The translations under genes were made by a program, and so were the position numbers. A stretch of 64,000 nt of DNA from Bacilli bacterium (GTDB lineage: Bacteria; Bacillota_I; Bacilli_A; RFN20; CAG-826): assembly GCA_017651165.1 (NCBI GenBank), contig JAGCDH010000001.1, positions 30,931-94,930 of the forward strand, given 5' to 3'. The notes under the pieces were generated by a model, which worked only from the letters and a program-made list of their open reading frames with translations, had not been told where the DNA came from and ran no database searches. Shown in pieces: positions 29,457-37,029 of the stretch (within the stretch, counting starts at the first letter, position 1; the number at the start of each line of letters is the position of its first letter).

Positions 29457-32369
29457 ATGAAAAGACATTTAAGATTACTCCCCATCCTTGGAATTGTTTC
29501 CATTATTTTATCGAGTTGTGGGCATGGCACTAAATCTAGTAGTGTTGCTAGCTCCTCGTCTTCTTCCGAATCATCATTTTCATCATCTTCCGAATCATCA
29601 ACATCGATTGCCCCTAAAACATATACTGTCACTTGGAAAAACTCTGATGGTGCAGTTTTAGAAACGGATTACGAAGTAGTGGAAGGAACCACCCCGACAT
29701 TTGATGGTGATGAACCAAGAAAAGATAGTGATGCTCAATATAATTATGTCTTTTCAGAATGGGTGCCAGCCATAGGACCAGTTAATGCTGACATAGAATA
29801 CGTTGCTTCCTATCATGAAGAATTAAGAAAGTATACAGTCATCTGGAAAGATGAAGATGGTACAGTTTTAGAAACAGATAACAATGTTCCTTATGGAACA
29901 ACTCCTGAATATAACGAAGATGAACCCACTAAAGAAATGACAAAAGAAAACGTCTATTCCTTTAAAGATTGGGAACCAAAAGTGGATAAAGTCGAAGGCG
30001 ATATCGTCTATACCGCTACTTATCAAGAAGACGTTAGAAAGTACATAGTTACTTGGAAAAACGAAGATGAATCCGTCATCAAAGAAGATGAAGTCCCATA
30101 TGGAACATTACCTCAATATGAAGGACAAGACCCATCCAAAGAAAGTACAGTCGATAAAGTCTATACCTTTGATGGCTGGTCACCAAACATTAAAGAGGTT
30201 GAAGGCGACGCTACATACGTTGCTACCTTTAAAGAAGAAACAAGAAGTTATAAAGTCACTTGGTTAAATGATGATGGCTCCACTTTAAGAGTGGATGATG
30301 TCTTCTATGGTGAGACTCCAAGCTATGGCGAAGAAAACCCTACTAAAGAAAATAGAAGGGGCGTGACATATTATTTCGCTGGTTGGAGTCCAGAAATCGT
30401 GCCTGTGGAAAGTGATCAAACCTATACCGCAGAGTACACATATGAAGCCACTTTCTTGTTTGATAGAATGCACTACGAATTAGAAGATGGTTATCAAGAA
30501 AGCGACTTACTTGGTGCTCCTTGGGTTAACGTTAACGCCAAAGGCCAAATTGATAAAATTAAACAACCATCTTTAAAAGATGATTTCTATGCTTCCATTA
30601 ACTATGACAACATCAAGAATCGCATTCCTGGTCCTTTTGATATTAGCAAAAATAATGTTTCAGAAGCCATAAGCAGTATTTTTGATGGCACAAGTGAAAC
30701 CACTAATGGTGCAGTAGCTAATAAGGCACATAACAAGATTTTAAACGGCGATGTTGAAAATATTACTACTTCTTTAAATAACATCGATGTCACTTCTTAT
30801 CTTACCAGCAAAGATCTATTCTTATCTTCATCCTCACTTTTACAATTAGTCACATCAGAAGACGCTGAATCCGGTTATGAAATCGTCGTTAATGATGGTT
30901 ATACAGGTGGTAATACCGGCCTACATACCCTTTTCTTCTTTGCTAAATACTATTCAGAGTATGCAGGATTTGCTAATAACATCGCTAATAAATTAAAAGA
31001 AGTTTATGGCTTAAATACCAGTAGTAGTGATGTTAATAATGTCCGTGAATTTGAAGCTAAAATCGCTGATTACAATTATCAAGCCTACTATACTTCTGGA
31101 ACAGGTTTAGAAACCTATGTAATTGATGAATTGCCATGGTCAAATGTGAAATCAGCCTTATTAGATTTAGGTTTTACATCTAATGATAGTATTTCTATTA
31201 AGAAATACTTTGCTAACGCGATGAACTATATTTTCAACGATAGTTCTTCTAGTAAAAAGGCCATCATTAAAAACGCTGTCAAATATCGTTTAGCGTTTGA
31301 CTATCGTTGCTATATGGGTCTAGATAACTATCGTAGTATCTACTCTTCTATTGAAGGATCTGGTTTATTCAATAACGAAAGAAATCTCGGTGGTTTAGAA
31401 GATGAAAGACTAGCGAGGAATCTCGTCTCAGTTTGCATGCCGCTCGTTTTAGAACAATCCTACCTTGAACTAGATAGTAGCGAAGAAACTAAAGCGCAAG
31501 TCGCTAGCATCATTGAAAGTGTCCTTAATGGTTATAAAGAAATCCTCAATGATTCAGAATGGATGACTAAAAATAGCAAGAATAAAGTCATCAATAAACT
31601 CAACAAGATGAAATATGAATCTTGCTACCCTGATGAATACTTACATTTTGCCAAGTTAGATCAAAGCAATATTGAAAGTGCATCCGCAGTTGAATTAAAC
31701 GCTATCTATAACAAAGGTGTTGTTAATAGTGCGATTGCTGGTGAGTTAAATAATAGTCCACTCTGGGGCTATATGAGCACTTATACCATCAATGCTTTCT
31801 ATACTGCTGGCTACAATTCCTTTGTCATTTTAAATGGTTTGGTCAGTGGTTTCTTAAGTGAAAGTATTGAAGAAACATATGCTGGAATTGGTTTTGTTAT
31901 CGGTCATGAAATTACGCACGGTTTTGATAGTAATGGCGCTAACTATGACGCTGAAGGTAAAAACAATCCCGTAATGACAGTTGTGGACCGCAAAACATTT
32001 GGTCAAAAAGTTGATAAGATGATTGCTTTCTATAATCAAATCAATCTCTATGATGGGGCGATGGTGAATGGTAATAATGTCAATGGCGAAGCTACTGCCG
32101 ATATGGGTGGTATGAAAGTGATGCTCAAATTAGCGGAGTCCATTCCTGATTTTGACTATGACTTATTCTTCCGTTCCTACGCTAAAACATGGATGGAAAT
32201 GCCATATGATATTAGCTATCTCCCAGCAAGAGCGGAAAACGAACACCCATTTGAATATTTAAGAGCGAATGTCACTCTTGCTCAATTCGATAAGTTCTAC
32301 GAAACATACGACATCGGTCCAGGAGATGGCATGTACATTCCAGAAAACCAAAGAGTGGCCATCTGGTAA
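29457..32369 (+). CDS. surface lipoprotein: four B-type repeats plus M13 (PepO/neprilysin) metallopeptidase
   Basis: 970 aa. A lipoprotein signal peptide ends in the lipobox LSSC (Cys21), followed by a Ser-rich linker (26-51). Four repeats of about 70 aa (54-330), each with YTVTWKNEDG-like start, PYGTTP middle and WxPxxxxVEGD end, resemble InlB B-repeat/Listeria-Bacteroides repeat modules. The rest is an M13 peptidase: INAFYTAGYNS (substrate-binding), zinc motif HEITH at 817-821, third ligand Glu878 with Asp882 (GEATAD) and RSYAKTW near the end. It should be membrane-anchored outside the cell and cut peptides. GAAAGGAG precedes ATG. Confidence 0.92.
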   Translation: MKRHLRLLPILGIVSIILSSCGHGTKSSSVASSSSSSESSFSSSSESSTSIAPKTYTVTWKNSDGAVLETDYEVVEGTTPTFDGDEPRKDSDAQYNYVFSEWVPAIGPVNADIEYVASYHEELRKYTVIWKDEDGTVLETDNNVPYGTTPEYNEDEPTKEMTKENVYSFKDWEPKVDKVEGDIVYTATYQEDVRKYIVTWKNEDESVIKEDEVPYGTLPQYEGQDPSKESTVDKVYTFDGWSPNIKEVEGDATYVATFKEETRSYKVTWLNDDGSTLRVDDVFYGETPSYGEENPTKENRRGVTYYFAGWSPEIVPVESDQTYTAEYTYEATFLFDRMHYELEDGYQESDLLGAPWVNVNAKGQIDKIKQPSLKDDFYASINYDNIKNRIPGPFDISKNNVSEAISSIFDGTSETTNGAVANKAHNKILNGDVENITTSLNNIDVTSYLTSKDLFLSSSSLLQLVTSEDAESGYEIVVNDGYTGGNTGLHTLFFFAKYYSEYAGFANNIANKLKEVYGLNTSSSDVNNVREFEAKIADYNYQAYYTSGTGLETYVIDELPWSNVKSALLDLGFTSNDSISIKKYFANAMNYIFNDSSSSKKAIIKNAVKYRLAFDYRCYMGLDNYRSIYSSIEGSGLFNNERNLGGLEDERLARNLVSVCMPLVLEQSYLELDSSEETKAQVASIIESVLNGYKEILNDSEWMTKNSKNKVINKLNKMKYESCYPDEYLHFAKLDQSNIESASAVELNAIYNKGVVNSAIAGELNNSPLWGYMSTYTINAFYTAGYNSFVILNGLVSGFLSESIEETYAGIGFVIGHEITHGFDSNGANYDAEGKNNPVMTVVDRKTFGQKVDKMIAFYNQINLYDGAMVNGNNVNGEATADMGGMKVMLKLAESIPDFDYDLFFRSYAKTWMEMPYDISYLPARAENEHPFEYLRANVTLAQFDKFYETYDIGPGDGMYIPENQRVAIW
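29616..30446 (+). repeat. four in-frame tandem protein repeats (~70 codons each)
   Basis: Coding repeats at residues 54-121, 124-190, 194-259 and 263-330 of the M13 lipoprotein. Each contains a TW(K/L) strand, a PYGxxP-type turn and a WxP...GD segment. DNA identity is moderate, so the repeats are old rather than freshly duplicated. Confidence 0.8.
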
Positions 32370-32383
32370 ACAAAACAAACAAC

Positions 32384-32413
32384 AAAAAAGACCATCCACT
32401 TGGATGGGCTTTT
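32384..32413. terminator. bidirectional terminator between M13 gene and rpsD
   Basis: CCATCC (32392-32397) and GGATGG (32402-32407) with loop ACTT, A6 on the left and T4 on the right. It serves both convergent genes. Confidence 0.8.
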
Positions 32414-32426
32414 AATTTGCTTGATA

Positions 32427-33032
32427 TTAGAGCTTACGGTTGTAGTATTCAACGATTTGTGATTCGGTGATATCTTGTGGCAATTCTTTACGTTCGACTT
32501 CACGAATGTATTTACCAGATAACTTTTCCGCATCCACTTCGACCCAACCGACTTTTGTGCCGACTGTTTCGAGAGATTCTTTAATCACTTTGAGGTCTTT
32601 ACTATTTTCTCTGACACTCACGACATCACCAACGTTTAATAACGCGGATGGGATGTCTAACTTTTTGCCATTAACTTCGATGTGGCCGTGGTTGACGAGT
32701 TGTCTTGCGCCTCTTCTTGTTCTAGCGAAACCCATTCTGTAGACAAGATTGTCTAAACGGGATTCGAGTAACTTCATGAAAGCGACACCAGTGACTTCTT
32801 TACTACTTAAGGCAAGCATGAATAAGCGACGGAATTGTCTTTCGTTAACACCATACATTTGTCTTAATTTTTGTTTTTCGATCAATTGTTTGCCGTATTC
32901 AGAATTCTTTTTACGACGAGTGTTACCGTGTTGGCCTGGGCCATAAGGACGTTTCGCTAATTCTTTACTAGTTTCGAGTGTAGAAAAACCAAGTCTTCTT
33001 GATCTTTTCCAATCTGATCCTGTGTATCTCAT
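32427..33032 (-). CDS. rpsD: 30S ribosomal protein S4
   Basis: 201-aa primary 16S rRNA-binding protein. N-terminus RYTGSDWKRSRRLGFS, then YGPGQHGNTRRKKNSEYG, and the S4 RNA-binding domain with RLDNLVYRMGFARTRRGARQ and VNHGHIEVNGKKLDIPS. No zinc-binding cysteines (C-minus type). GGGAG precedes ATG. It has its own promoter and a structured 160-nt leader, as expected for S4 autoregulation. Confidence 0.98.
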   Translation of the reverse strand: MRYTGSDWKRSRRLGFSTLETSKELAKRPYGPGQHGNTRRKKNSEYGKQLIEKQKLRQMYGVNERQFRRLFMLALSSKEVTGVAFMKLLESRLDNLVYRMGFARTRRGARQLVNHGHIEVNGKKLDIPSALLNVGDVVSVRENSKDLKVIKESLETVGTKVGWVEVDAEKLSGKYIREVERKELPQDITESQIVEYYNRKL

Positions 33033-33039
33033 GTTCTTC

Positions 33040-33190
33040 TCCCTTCTTTATTTTTCTTTCGCAAAATAATGAATGGTGTGAATTCCTTTTCCCGGATGTT
33101 TGATTAATCTTTTCACCGTATAGCTTAGGTTACTTAGTCACAGCCGTATCAAACGTCGGACGGATTGTATTCACATGCTGCATTACATGC
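33040..33190 (-). promoter_or_regulatory. structured 5' leader of rpsD (probable S4 autoregulatory leader)
   Basis: Two nested long-range helices are visible on the minus strand: GTGAAT (33174-33169) with ATTCAC (33083-33078), and GTTTGAT (33154-33148) with ATCAAAC (33104-33098). A 5' hairpin built on TGCAT/ATGCA precedes them. Autogenous control of rpsD by S4 binding its leader is established in Bacillus; the same role is inferred here by position and structure, without a consensus match. Confidence 0.6.
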
Positions 33191-33197
33191 AGTTAAT

Positions 33198-33226
33198 AAT
33201 ATATAGAAAATCAATAAATCCGTCAA
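33198..33226 (-). promoter_or_regulatory. promoter of rpsD
   Basis: Minus-strand TTGACG (33226-33221), exactly 17 bp, then TATATT (33203-33198). The predicted start is near 33190. A perfect inverted repeat TCAACT-N4-AGTTGA (33223-33238) overlaps the -35. Confidence 0.7.
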
Positions 33227-33266
33227 CTAAAAAGTTGATAAAAGTGGTCAGCACATTTATATGGAT

Positions 33267-33290
33267 AAAAAAAGTGCCCTTTCGGACACT
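33267..33290 (-). terminator. terminator of the orphan RNA
   Basis: Minus-strand AGTGTCC-GAAA-GGGCACT (7 bp, one G-U) followed by T6-T7. Textbook intrinsic terminator with a GNRA loop. Confidence 0.85.
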
Positions 33291-33427
33291 GTTTCGTTAC
33301 CAACTAGGCCAGCGTAACCCTAGATCGCATTGTACCACCCTTGCGGGTGCGCCGTGGTCGTACGCTGACGTTACCTCACCGGAAGAAAATCTAACGGGAG
33401 AGGACGTACATCTCCACCCTTGGTAAC
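33267..33427 (-). ncRNA. orphan structured RNA, about 160 nt, unassigned family
   Basis: The region between rpsD and the next minus-strand ORF has no coding potential but a full transcription unit. An extended -10 promoter sits 7 bp before GTTACCAA (33427-33420), which pairs perfectly with TTGGTAAC (33303-33296) to close the molecule. Inside are a GGAGA/TCTCC hairpin, a CGTTA/TAACG helix and a long arm closed by CAGCGTA (33367-33361) with TACGCTG (33316-33310), which contains CACCC-GCAA-GGGTG (33349-33336). It ends in a strong terminator. It does not match my knowledge of SRP RNA, RNase P, tmRNA, 6S or riboswitch consensus. Confidence 0.65.
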
Positions 33428-33433
33428 AAAACT

Positions 33434-33461
33434 ATTATAACAACTATTAATCTAGTTGAAA
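33434..33461 (-). promoter_or_regulatory. promoter of the orphan RNA
   Basis: Minus-strand TTTCAA (33461-33456), 16 bp, TGT and perfect TATAAT (33439-33434). The start falls at the first base of the closing helix (33427). Confidence 0.7.
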
Positions 33462-33464
33462 TAA

Positions 33465-33840
33465 TTATTTGATGCTATCGGTGATAAATATGGTTTTTAT
33501 TGTTGCTTTGTTTGACTTATCAAATTCAATTTTCACTGAGATTTTAATAAACTGCTTTTGATAATTGTTTCTTTCGATATAAAAGTTATATGTATCTTTT
33601 CTTTCCTTATCTTTCTTGAAGATTGCCTTTTCAATCTTCTTAGGAATTCGCTTGATATCGCTAGGTTTTAAATCGTGTCTAGAATTAATTATGTGTTCAA
33701 TTCGACTCTCATTACTTCTCGCTCTATCGTTTTCAAGCACAATGACGATGCCGTGTTTTTTTATCTACCAATGGGGAAGGAAATGAATTCAATGCCGCAA
33801 TCATTTTCTCTTCATAAGTTGATTCTTTTTTCTTCGCCAT
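33465..33840 (-). pseudogene. frameshifted small ORF, toxin/nuclease-like
   Basis: From ATG 33840 a frame encodes MAKKKESTYEEKMIAALN and runs to DKK at an A7 tract (33762-33756 on the minus strand), then shifts. In the -1 base register the protein continues as HGIVIVLENDRARSNESR to the stop at 33465, 124 aa in all. Only the second part (91 codons, from GTG 33740) is open as it stands. The pattern RIEHIINSRHDLKPSDIKRIP resembles the C-terminal domains of phage/polymorphic-toxin nucleases (PBECR-like), but this is a weak guess. It may be a pseudogene, a sequencing error, or expressed by slippage on the A tract. Confidence 0.55.
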
Positions 33841-33890
33841 AAAGTGACTATATGTTAATGGTGATTATTGTCAGTTTCAACGATTATTTT

Positions 33891-33899
33891 TTATCCACA
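33891..33899 (+). promoter_or_regulatory. DnaA box (perfect TTATCCACA)
   Basis: Exact consensus match in a gene-free AT-rich stretch (33841-34187). A second near-match, TTTTCCACA, is at 33981-33989, with very AT-rich DNA between them. Two boxes are few for an origin, and no dnaA or dnaN is nearby. Confidence 0.5.
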
Positions 33900-33980
33900 A
33901 AAGTATCCCTATATTTATATTTAGTTATAACTGAAAGATATAAATAAATAGAAATAAATAATATAAATATTGGGATAAAG

Positions 33981-34034
33981 TTTTCCACATTTTTCTTGGT
34001 GGAAAATGAGACTTTTTTGGTTAATGTGAGACAT
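33981..34034. repeat. inverted repeat plus 20-bp-spaced direct repeats
   Basis: TTTTCCAC (33981-33988) and GTGGAAAA (33999-34006) are perfect inverted copies. TGAGAC occurs at 34007 and again 20 bp later at 34027, each followed by a T-rich run. The arrangement recalls the multiple end repeats of IS21-type elements, but no transposase is present. Origin unknown. Confidence 0.4.
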
Positions 34035-34131
34035 TTTGCATTTAAGCCGATGATATAGGCATCTTTATGAAATAGAAATATTTCGTAAAAACGCTTTTAT
34101 CTTGATTATAAAAATCGCTACAATATATGTG

Positions 34132-34143
34132 TGACAACTGTCA
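34132..34143. promoter_or_regulatory. 12-bp palindrome at the ezrA promoter
   Basis: TGACAACTGTCA is a palindrome (TGACA-AC-TGTCA is inverted, apart from the 2-bp centre) located just after a TACAAT -10 candidate (34119-34124) and before ezrA. A repressor site is possible; no cognate regulator is encoded nearby. Confidence 0.35.
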
Positions 34144-34187
34144 TGGCTTTTTAAGTAACGAATTAGACTAAAAAGGAGGATCTTTTT

Positions 34188-35900
34188 ATGAACGTAGGCT
34201 ATATACTTCTCATTATCGCTGGTGTTCTTTTAGCAGTAGTGGGTTTATTCCTTCTTTACCATTTCGTCATCTCCCGTAATAGAATCAAACACCAAGTCCG
34301 TGAATTAGAAAAGAAATACTCTTATTTAGATGCTTTACTTATCGGCCAAGACTCCCAATACATTCACCGTTTAGAAATCATTTCTCGAACAAATCTTCTT
34401 TACGTTGATAAACACGAGAAGTTCTCTCGCCGTTTTAAAGAAGTCTATGAAAACGATGATAAGTTTGCCGAATCTATGATTAGGCAACTCAACGCTTTAA
34501 TTAATAACAAGCAATATAAAAACATCAAATCAGTCATCGTGGACGCTAAAAAAGCGATGAGCGTTTTTGAAGAGAAAGTGAACAATCTTGATAATGACTT
34601 ATACGTCTTAATTAAGCCAGAAGAAGATTCTCGTCAATCGATCTTAAAGCTTAAAGAAAACTATCGTCGTGTGAAACAAACATTCTACGCTAACTCTAAT
34701 GACTTAGACTTAGTGAGTGCGTCCATTAACCAAGTGTTTGATAAGCTCGATCAAATGTTTGTTGATTTTGAAACACACATCGAAACCGCGGAATATGACG
34801 AAGCGCAAGCCTTATTACCAACTATTGGTAAAGTGGTATCCGCTTTAGAAAGTGCTTTATCGCAGCTTCCAAATCTCTGCATCTTAGTGAATACAGTCGT
34901 ACCAGAAAAGATTGAAAACCTGAAAAAGAACTATGAAGAAGTGGAAGCGCAAGGGTTACCATTATATAACCTTTCCTTCTCCGTTCATTTAGGGGAATGG
35001 AATGATGATTTAAAAATCATTCGTCAAAAACTCACCAAGTTAGAAATTACCAATATCATGGAATCTTTAGATGTCCTTCAATCTGAGATTGAAGAAATCC
35101 AATATCAATTAAACGGCGAACAAGCGGATAAGAAATATTTCGAAGAAAATAGTCAAATCGTTTATAACCACGTCATTGAATTAGAAAAAGTGTTCTTAAA
35201 GATTTGTTCTCTGCTTCCTGACGTCTATAAGACCTATGTTGTCACAGACGATCAAAAAGAGAAAGTGGAACAATTAAAACAAACGATGAATGTATTAGGC
35301 ACAGTTAAACAAGCTTTAGATAACTATGTCCATTCATCATTTAAACAACCATTCTCCACATTAAGAACGAAACTCGACGAATTAAAAGAACAATATGAAA
35401 AGGCCAAAGAAGGCATTGATGAATTCAAATCCTATGTTGAATTCTTAAAGAATAGTAGCCAAGAAGCCTATAGTTTAGTGTTCATTTATTACTATCGTTT
35501 GAAACAAGTGGAAGCCTTATTAAGAGAAATCGATCTTCCATTGTTCTCTCAACAATATAACGTTCGTATTGAAGACTGCTACGACTTATTAAATGAAATT
35601 GATAAGGCGGTGAAAGTGCAACCAATCGCGGTCGATGATATCAATGAAAAAGTGGAAGTCTTAAAGTCCACGGCGAACGCTTTATTCGACGAAGTTGAAA
35701 ACAAGTTCCGTGAAATGCAACTTGCAGAATCCGCAGTGGTCTATGTCAATAGAGACAGGAACCATCAAGATGATGTCCATCAACAATTATGCGTCTTAGA
35801 AGATGGCTTCTATCATGGTGACTTTGTGAAAGTCTATCATGACGCGAATGCCTTATTCAAACGCATGCACGTTGAGGACGCTGGTAACGCGAATGGATAG
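34188..35900 (+). CDS. ezrA: septation ring formation regulator EzrA
   Basis: 570 aa. One N-terminal membrane helix (residues 5-26) is followed by a cytoplasmic region almost entirely of spectrin-like coiled-coil repeats, the EzrA architecture. Length matches the family. In Firmicutes EzrA tethers and restrains FtsZ rings. The neighbours nifZ and thiI, with rpsD close by, reproduce the Bacillus order, supporting the call. AAGGAGG precedes ATG. Its presence argues for FtsZ-based division. Confidence 0.92.
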   Translation: MNVGYILLIIAGVLLAVVGLFLLYHFVISRNRIKHQVRELEKKYSYLDALLIGQDSQYIHRLEIISRTNLLYVDKHEKFSRRFKEVYENDDKFAESMIRQLNALINNKQYKNIKSVIVDAKKAMSVFEEKVNNLDNDLYVLIKPEEDSRQSILKLKENYRRVKQTFYANSNDLDLVSASINQVFDKLDQMFVDFETHIETAEYDEAQALLPTIGKVVSALESALSQLPNLCILVNTVVPEKIENLKKNYEEVEAQGLPLYNLSFSVHLGEWNDDLKIIRQKLTKLEITNIMESLDVLQSEIEEIQYQLNGEQADKKYFEENSQIVYNHVIELEKVFLKICSLLPDVYKTYVVTDDQKEKVEQLKQTMNVLGTVKQALDNYVHSSFKQPFSTLRTKLDELKEQYEKAKEGIDEFKSYVEFLKNSSQEAYSLVFIYYYRLKQVEALLREIDLPLFSQQYNVRIEDCYDLLNEIDKAVKVQPIAVDDINEKVEVLKSTANALFDEVENKFREMQLAESAVVYVNRDRNHQDDVHQQLCVLEDGFYHGDFVKVYHDANALFKRMHVEDAGNANG

Positions 35901-37029
35901 GATTATCTATTTAGACAACGCTAGCACTAGTAAAGTTAATCCTGAAGTTTTAGAATCATTCAACCAAATTACCTTAAAGTACTTTGCTAATCCTAGTAGT
36001 ATTCATCGTTTAGGCCAAGAAAGTAATCGCTTGCTTGAGAAATCTCGTGAGCAGATTTTAAGTTTGCTTAATTTGAATCACCACGAAGTTATTTTCACCA
36101 GTGGTGCAACTGAGGCTAATAACCTCGCTATTAAAGGCTATGCCTTGGCTAATAGAAATCGTGGTAATCATTTAATCACAAGCGCGACCGAGCACCCATC
36201 TGTCTTAAATACCTTTAAGCAACTCGAAAAGAACGGTTTTGAAATCACTATCTTACCCGTTAATGAAAAAGGCGTGGTGGAGGTTAATTCTTTAAGGGAC
36301 GCGGTTAAGGAGAATACCATCCTTGTTTCCATTATGTCAGTTAACAATGAAATTGGGGCCATTAACCCAATTAAAGAGATTGGTGAATATTTAAAGAAAT
36401 ACCCAAAAATTGCCTTCCATGTCGATATGACGCAAGCCATTGGAAAAGTCGACATCCCATTAGAAAATGTTAATATGTTCTCTTTTGCGGGACATAAGAT
36501 ACATGGCTTATTAGGCAGTGGTGCTTTAATTAAAGAAAAGAAGATTATCTTAGAAGCCCAAAATAGTGGTGGCGGGCAAGAAAATAACTTAAGAAGTGGC
36601 ACTAATACTGTCGCTTTATCCGCTTCTTTAGCGAAAGTTCTTCGATTAGCGGTTGATCATCAAATAGAAAACTATCAAAAAGTCTCAGAGTTAAGAGACT
36701 ATTTAGTCAGTTATCTAAAAGATAACGATGATAAATACATCCTTAATTCCTTAGATAAGAATAATCCATATATCGTTAACTTCTCTTTAAAAAATAAAAA
36801 GGCTAGTGTTCTAGTGGAAGCCTTATCCAATAGAGGTATTATGGTTTCCTCATTATCCGCTTGTCATAGCAAGAATGAAGACTATAGTTATGTAGTCTAT
36901 GCGCTCAACCATGATATGTGTTTAGCCCATAATACAGTAAGAGTTTCTTTCTCTTACGATAATACCTTAGAAGAAGTTAAAGAATTCATCAAAGAATTAG
37001 AATCCATTATGAAGGAGATTAAGCAATGA
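35893..37029 (+). CDS. nifZ: cysteine desulfurase, ThiI partner (NifS-like)
   Basis: 378-aa PLP enzyme supplying persulfide sulfur. N-terminus IIYLDNASTSKVNPEV; HVDMTQAIGKVD; PLP lysine Lys202 in FSFAGHKIHG; catalytic Cys324 in SSLSACHSKNED. ATG 35893 (overlapping the ezrA stop by 8 nt) is preferred to the upstream in-frame start at 35839, which lies deep inside ezrA. It overlaps thiI by 4 nt, consistent with dedicated sulfur delivery for s4U. Confidence 0.94.
   Translation: MDRIIYLDNASTSKVNPEVLESFNQITLKYFANPSSIHRLGQESNRLLEKSREQILSLLNLNHHEVIFTSGATEANNLAIKGYALANRNRGNHLITSATEHPSVLNTFKQLEKNGFEITILPVNEKGVVEVNSLRDAVKENTILVSIMSVNNEIGAINPIKEIGEYLKKYPKIAFHVDMTQAIGKVDIPLENVNMFSFAGHKIHGLLGSGALIKEKKIILEAQNSGGGQENNLRSGTNTVALSASLAKVLRLAVDHQIENYQKVSELRDYLVSYLKDNDDKYILNSLDKNNPYIVNFSLKNKKASVLVEALSNRGIMVSSLSACHSKNEDYSYVVYALNHDMCLAHNTVRVSFSYDNTLEEVKEFIKELESIMKEIKQ

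Noticed and set aside
30067..30267. Open frames overlapping the repeat region of the M13 lipoprotein
   Set aside because: They are out-of-frame echoes of the repeated coding sequence.
33323..33349. T-box-like string AAGGGTGGTAC on the minus strand inside the orphan RNA
   Set aside because: The following CCGCG of the T-box is missing, its GGGTG is paired in a GCAA-capped hairpin, there is no room for a stem I with specifier, and the downstream gene is rpsD with its own promoter.
33465..34187. Chromosomal origin of replication in the rpsD-ezrA gap
   Set aside because: Only one perfect and one near DnaA box, no dnaA/dnaN/rpmH nearby and no switch in gene orientation. Recorded only as DnaA boxes.
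35839..35892. Longer NifZ start within ezrA
   Set aside because: It would overlap ezrA by over 60 bp and adds residues not found before the conserved IIYLDNAST start.
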